Positions 63,008 through 64,000 of a DNA stretch of 64,000 bases are shown in pieces. The DNA comes from Cycas panzhihuaensis. Taxonomy: Eukaryota; Cycadophyta. The translations under genes were made by a program, and so were the position numbers. The notes below the pieces were generated by a model. The model was not told the origin of the DNA, searched no databases, and was given only the letters and a program-made list of their open reading frames with translations. Position 1 is the stretch's first letter. Each line of letters opens with the position of its first letter. The stretch covers positions 210,559,741 through 210,623,740 of the forward strand of contig CM041465.1 of assembly GCA_023213395.1 (NCBI GenBank), in the 5' to 3' direction.

Positions 63008-64000
63008 TATTTACAATGTTAAGCTAGACCCCTAGACCTCTAAATTTTACAAACTTTTCTCTACCAAGAGGCTTGGTAAAGATATCTGTTGTCTATTGTT
63101 CTGTAGGTCTGTAGTGGAGGTTGATCTCACCATTCTGCACATGCTCTCTGATGAAGTGGTGATGAACCTTGATGTGTTTGGTCCGCATATGAAAAACTGG
63201 ATTCTTGGTCAACTTGAGCACACTCTAATTGCCGCAATATAGTATGGTGGGGTGATCCTGCTCAAATCCAAGCTCTCCAAGAATCTGTCGAAGCTAGATA
63301 GCCTCACAAGTTGCGTTGACTGCAGCTTTGTACTCTACTTTTGTGGAGGCCAAGGTAACATTGGGTTGCTTCTTGCAACTCCACGAAATGACTCTTGAAC
63401 CAAGGGTAAAGCAATAACCCAAGGTTGATCTGCGGCTATCCTGACATCTTGCCCAATTAGAATCTGACAACCCTTCCAAGATGAAGTTCTCATTGTGTAC
63501 ATACTGAAGGCCATGCTGCAATGTGCCTTTAATGTGTTTCAGTATGCGTTTTGCTACATTCCAATGTTTCTGATTGGGTTCAAACATGTATCTAGAGCAA
63601 ATCCCAATAGCAAATGAAATATCTGGACTTATGTTGGTGAGGTAGATTAGGCTACCAATTAGTTGCCGAAAAAGAGTGGGATTTGCAGGTTCATCTTGCT
63701 CAATGAGAGTTAGCTTTGTTCCATTTTTTAGAGGCGTAGGTGCTGGTTTGCAGTCATGCATCCTGAACCACTGCAAAATGTCCCAAGAATATTTTGTTTG
63801 GGAGATGAAGATATAGCTTGGCTGTTGCCATACCTCAAAGCCTAGAAAATAATGGAGAAGTCCAAGATCTATCATTTCGAAGCTTCTCTTCAAGTCACCT
63901 TGGAGAATTTGTATCATCTTAGTGTCATTACCAGTGATCACTAAGTCATCAACGTATAAGACAATAAAAATAGCATGGTCTTTCCCAACTTTGATATACA
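63008..64000 (-). pseudogene. F pol: C-terminal RT and RNase H
   Basis: Open for over 215 codons at 63294-63941 and onward to the edge: VDDLVITGNDTKMIQILQGD, DLGLLHYFLGFEVWQQPSYI, RMHDCKPAPTPLKNGTKLTL, RQLIGSLIYLTNISPDISFA, KHIKGTLQHGLQYVHNENFI, WSCKKQPNVTLASTKVEYKA (usual STEAEYK with Glu lost). After a stop near 63294 the end shows LTKNPVFHMRTKHIKVHHHF, REHVQNGEINLHYRP and TTDIFTKPLGREKFVKF. It is closest to A. Confidence 0.9.

Larger units (their letters stand above)
62455..64000 (-). mobile_element. Element F: Ty1/copia of the A family, cut by the window end
   Basis: 3' LTR 62455-62996 (542 bp) matches the A LTRs; GTTCA at 62450-62454 would be its TSD. RNase H and RT follow on the minus strand to the window end. 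The 5' half is outside. Confidence 0.92.

Overview
This is plant nuclear DNA built almost entirely of LTR retrotransposons. I found no host gene, rRNA, tRNA or CRISPR array. The evidence is direct: paired LTRs with TG...CA ends, primer binding sites (PBS) of the TGGTATCAGAG type beside 5' LTRs, purine tracts beside 3' LTRs, 5-bp target-site duplications (TSDs), and degraded gag-protease-integrase-RT-RNase H frames. Such deep nesting suggests a large seed-plant genome, possibly a gymnosperm; that is inference, since no host gene anchors it.

Layout, with my letter labels. Z (1-4487, minus, Ty1/copia, cut by the window edge) sits in the gag start of K, a decayed Ty3/gypsy-type element. The 5' LTR of K (4710-4850 plus 44639-~44890) is split by B (4856-44638, plus, copia, TSD AAGAT). 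B has taken three insertions: H (5009-8989, minus, gypsy) inside its 5' LTR; A (9472-29864, minus, copia, TSD CTTCA) in its leader; and C (30617-38886, minus, copia, TSD TATCC) further along the leader. A contains D (11851-24807, plus, copia with 174-bp LTRs), and D contains E (12535-22833, plus, about 10.3-kb gypsy, TSD ATAGA). The chain K > B > A > D > E is five levels deep and can be ordered from TSDs and from reading frames that resume across each insertion.

Right of K lies a second group. N (gypsy, plus; LTR 46650-47016 plus 50328-50332) is broken five bases before its LTR end by M, an inverted element of the same family. G (51178-58363, minus, copia, TSD ATGAT) is the best preserved element. 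After it come a decayed gypsy gag-protease with a purine tract and LTR (58640-~60580), an isolated LTR at 61290, L (a plus-strand relative of K, ending at 62454), and F (62455-64000, minus, copia of the A family) running off the window.

A, B, C, F and G form one copia lineage: their LTRs share two palindromic elements, and A, B, C and G have unusually long gag leaders (0.5-3 kb). These leaders carry a conserved stem-loop in A, B, C and G, and a 12-nt palindrome in A, B and C whose outer base pairs covary, a candidate dimerisation or packaging signal. Premature stops in G, B and A mostly look like C-to-T changes at CAA, CAG or CGA (or TGG on the other strand), as expected of methylated, deaminating transposons. 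C (31.4-34.5 kb) and E carry a different type of damage: CTG/CAG in relatives reads as CG, CCG or CGG with small indels. In C this coexists with almost identical LTRs, so I suspect consensus error there rather than age.
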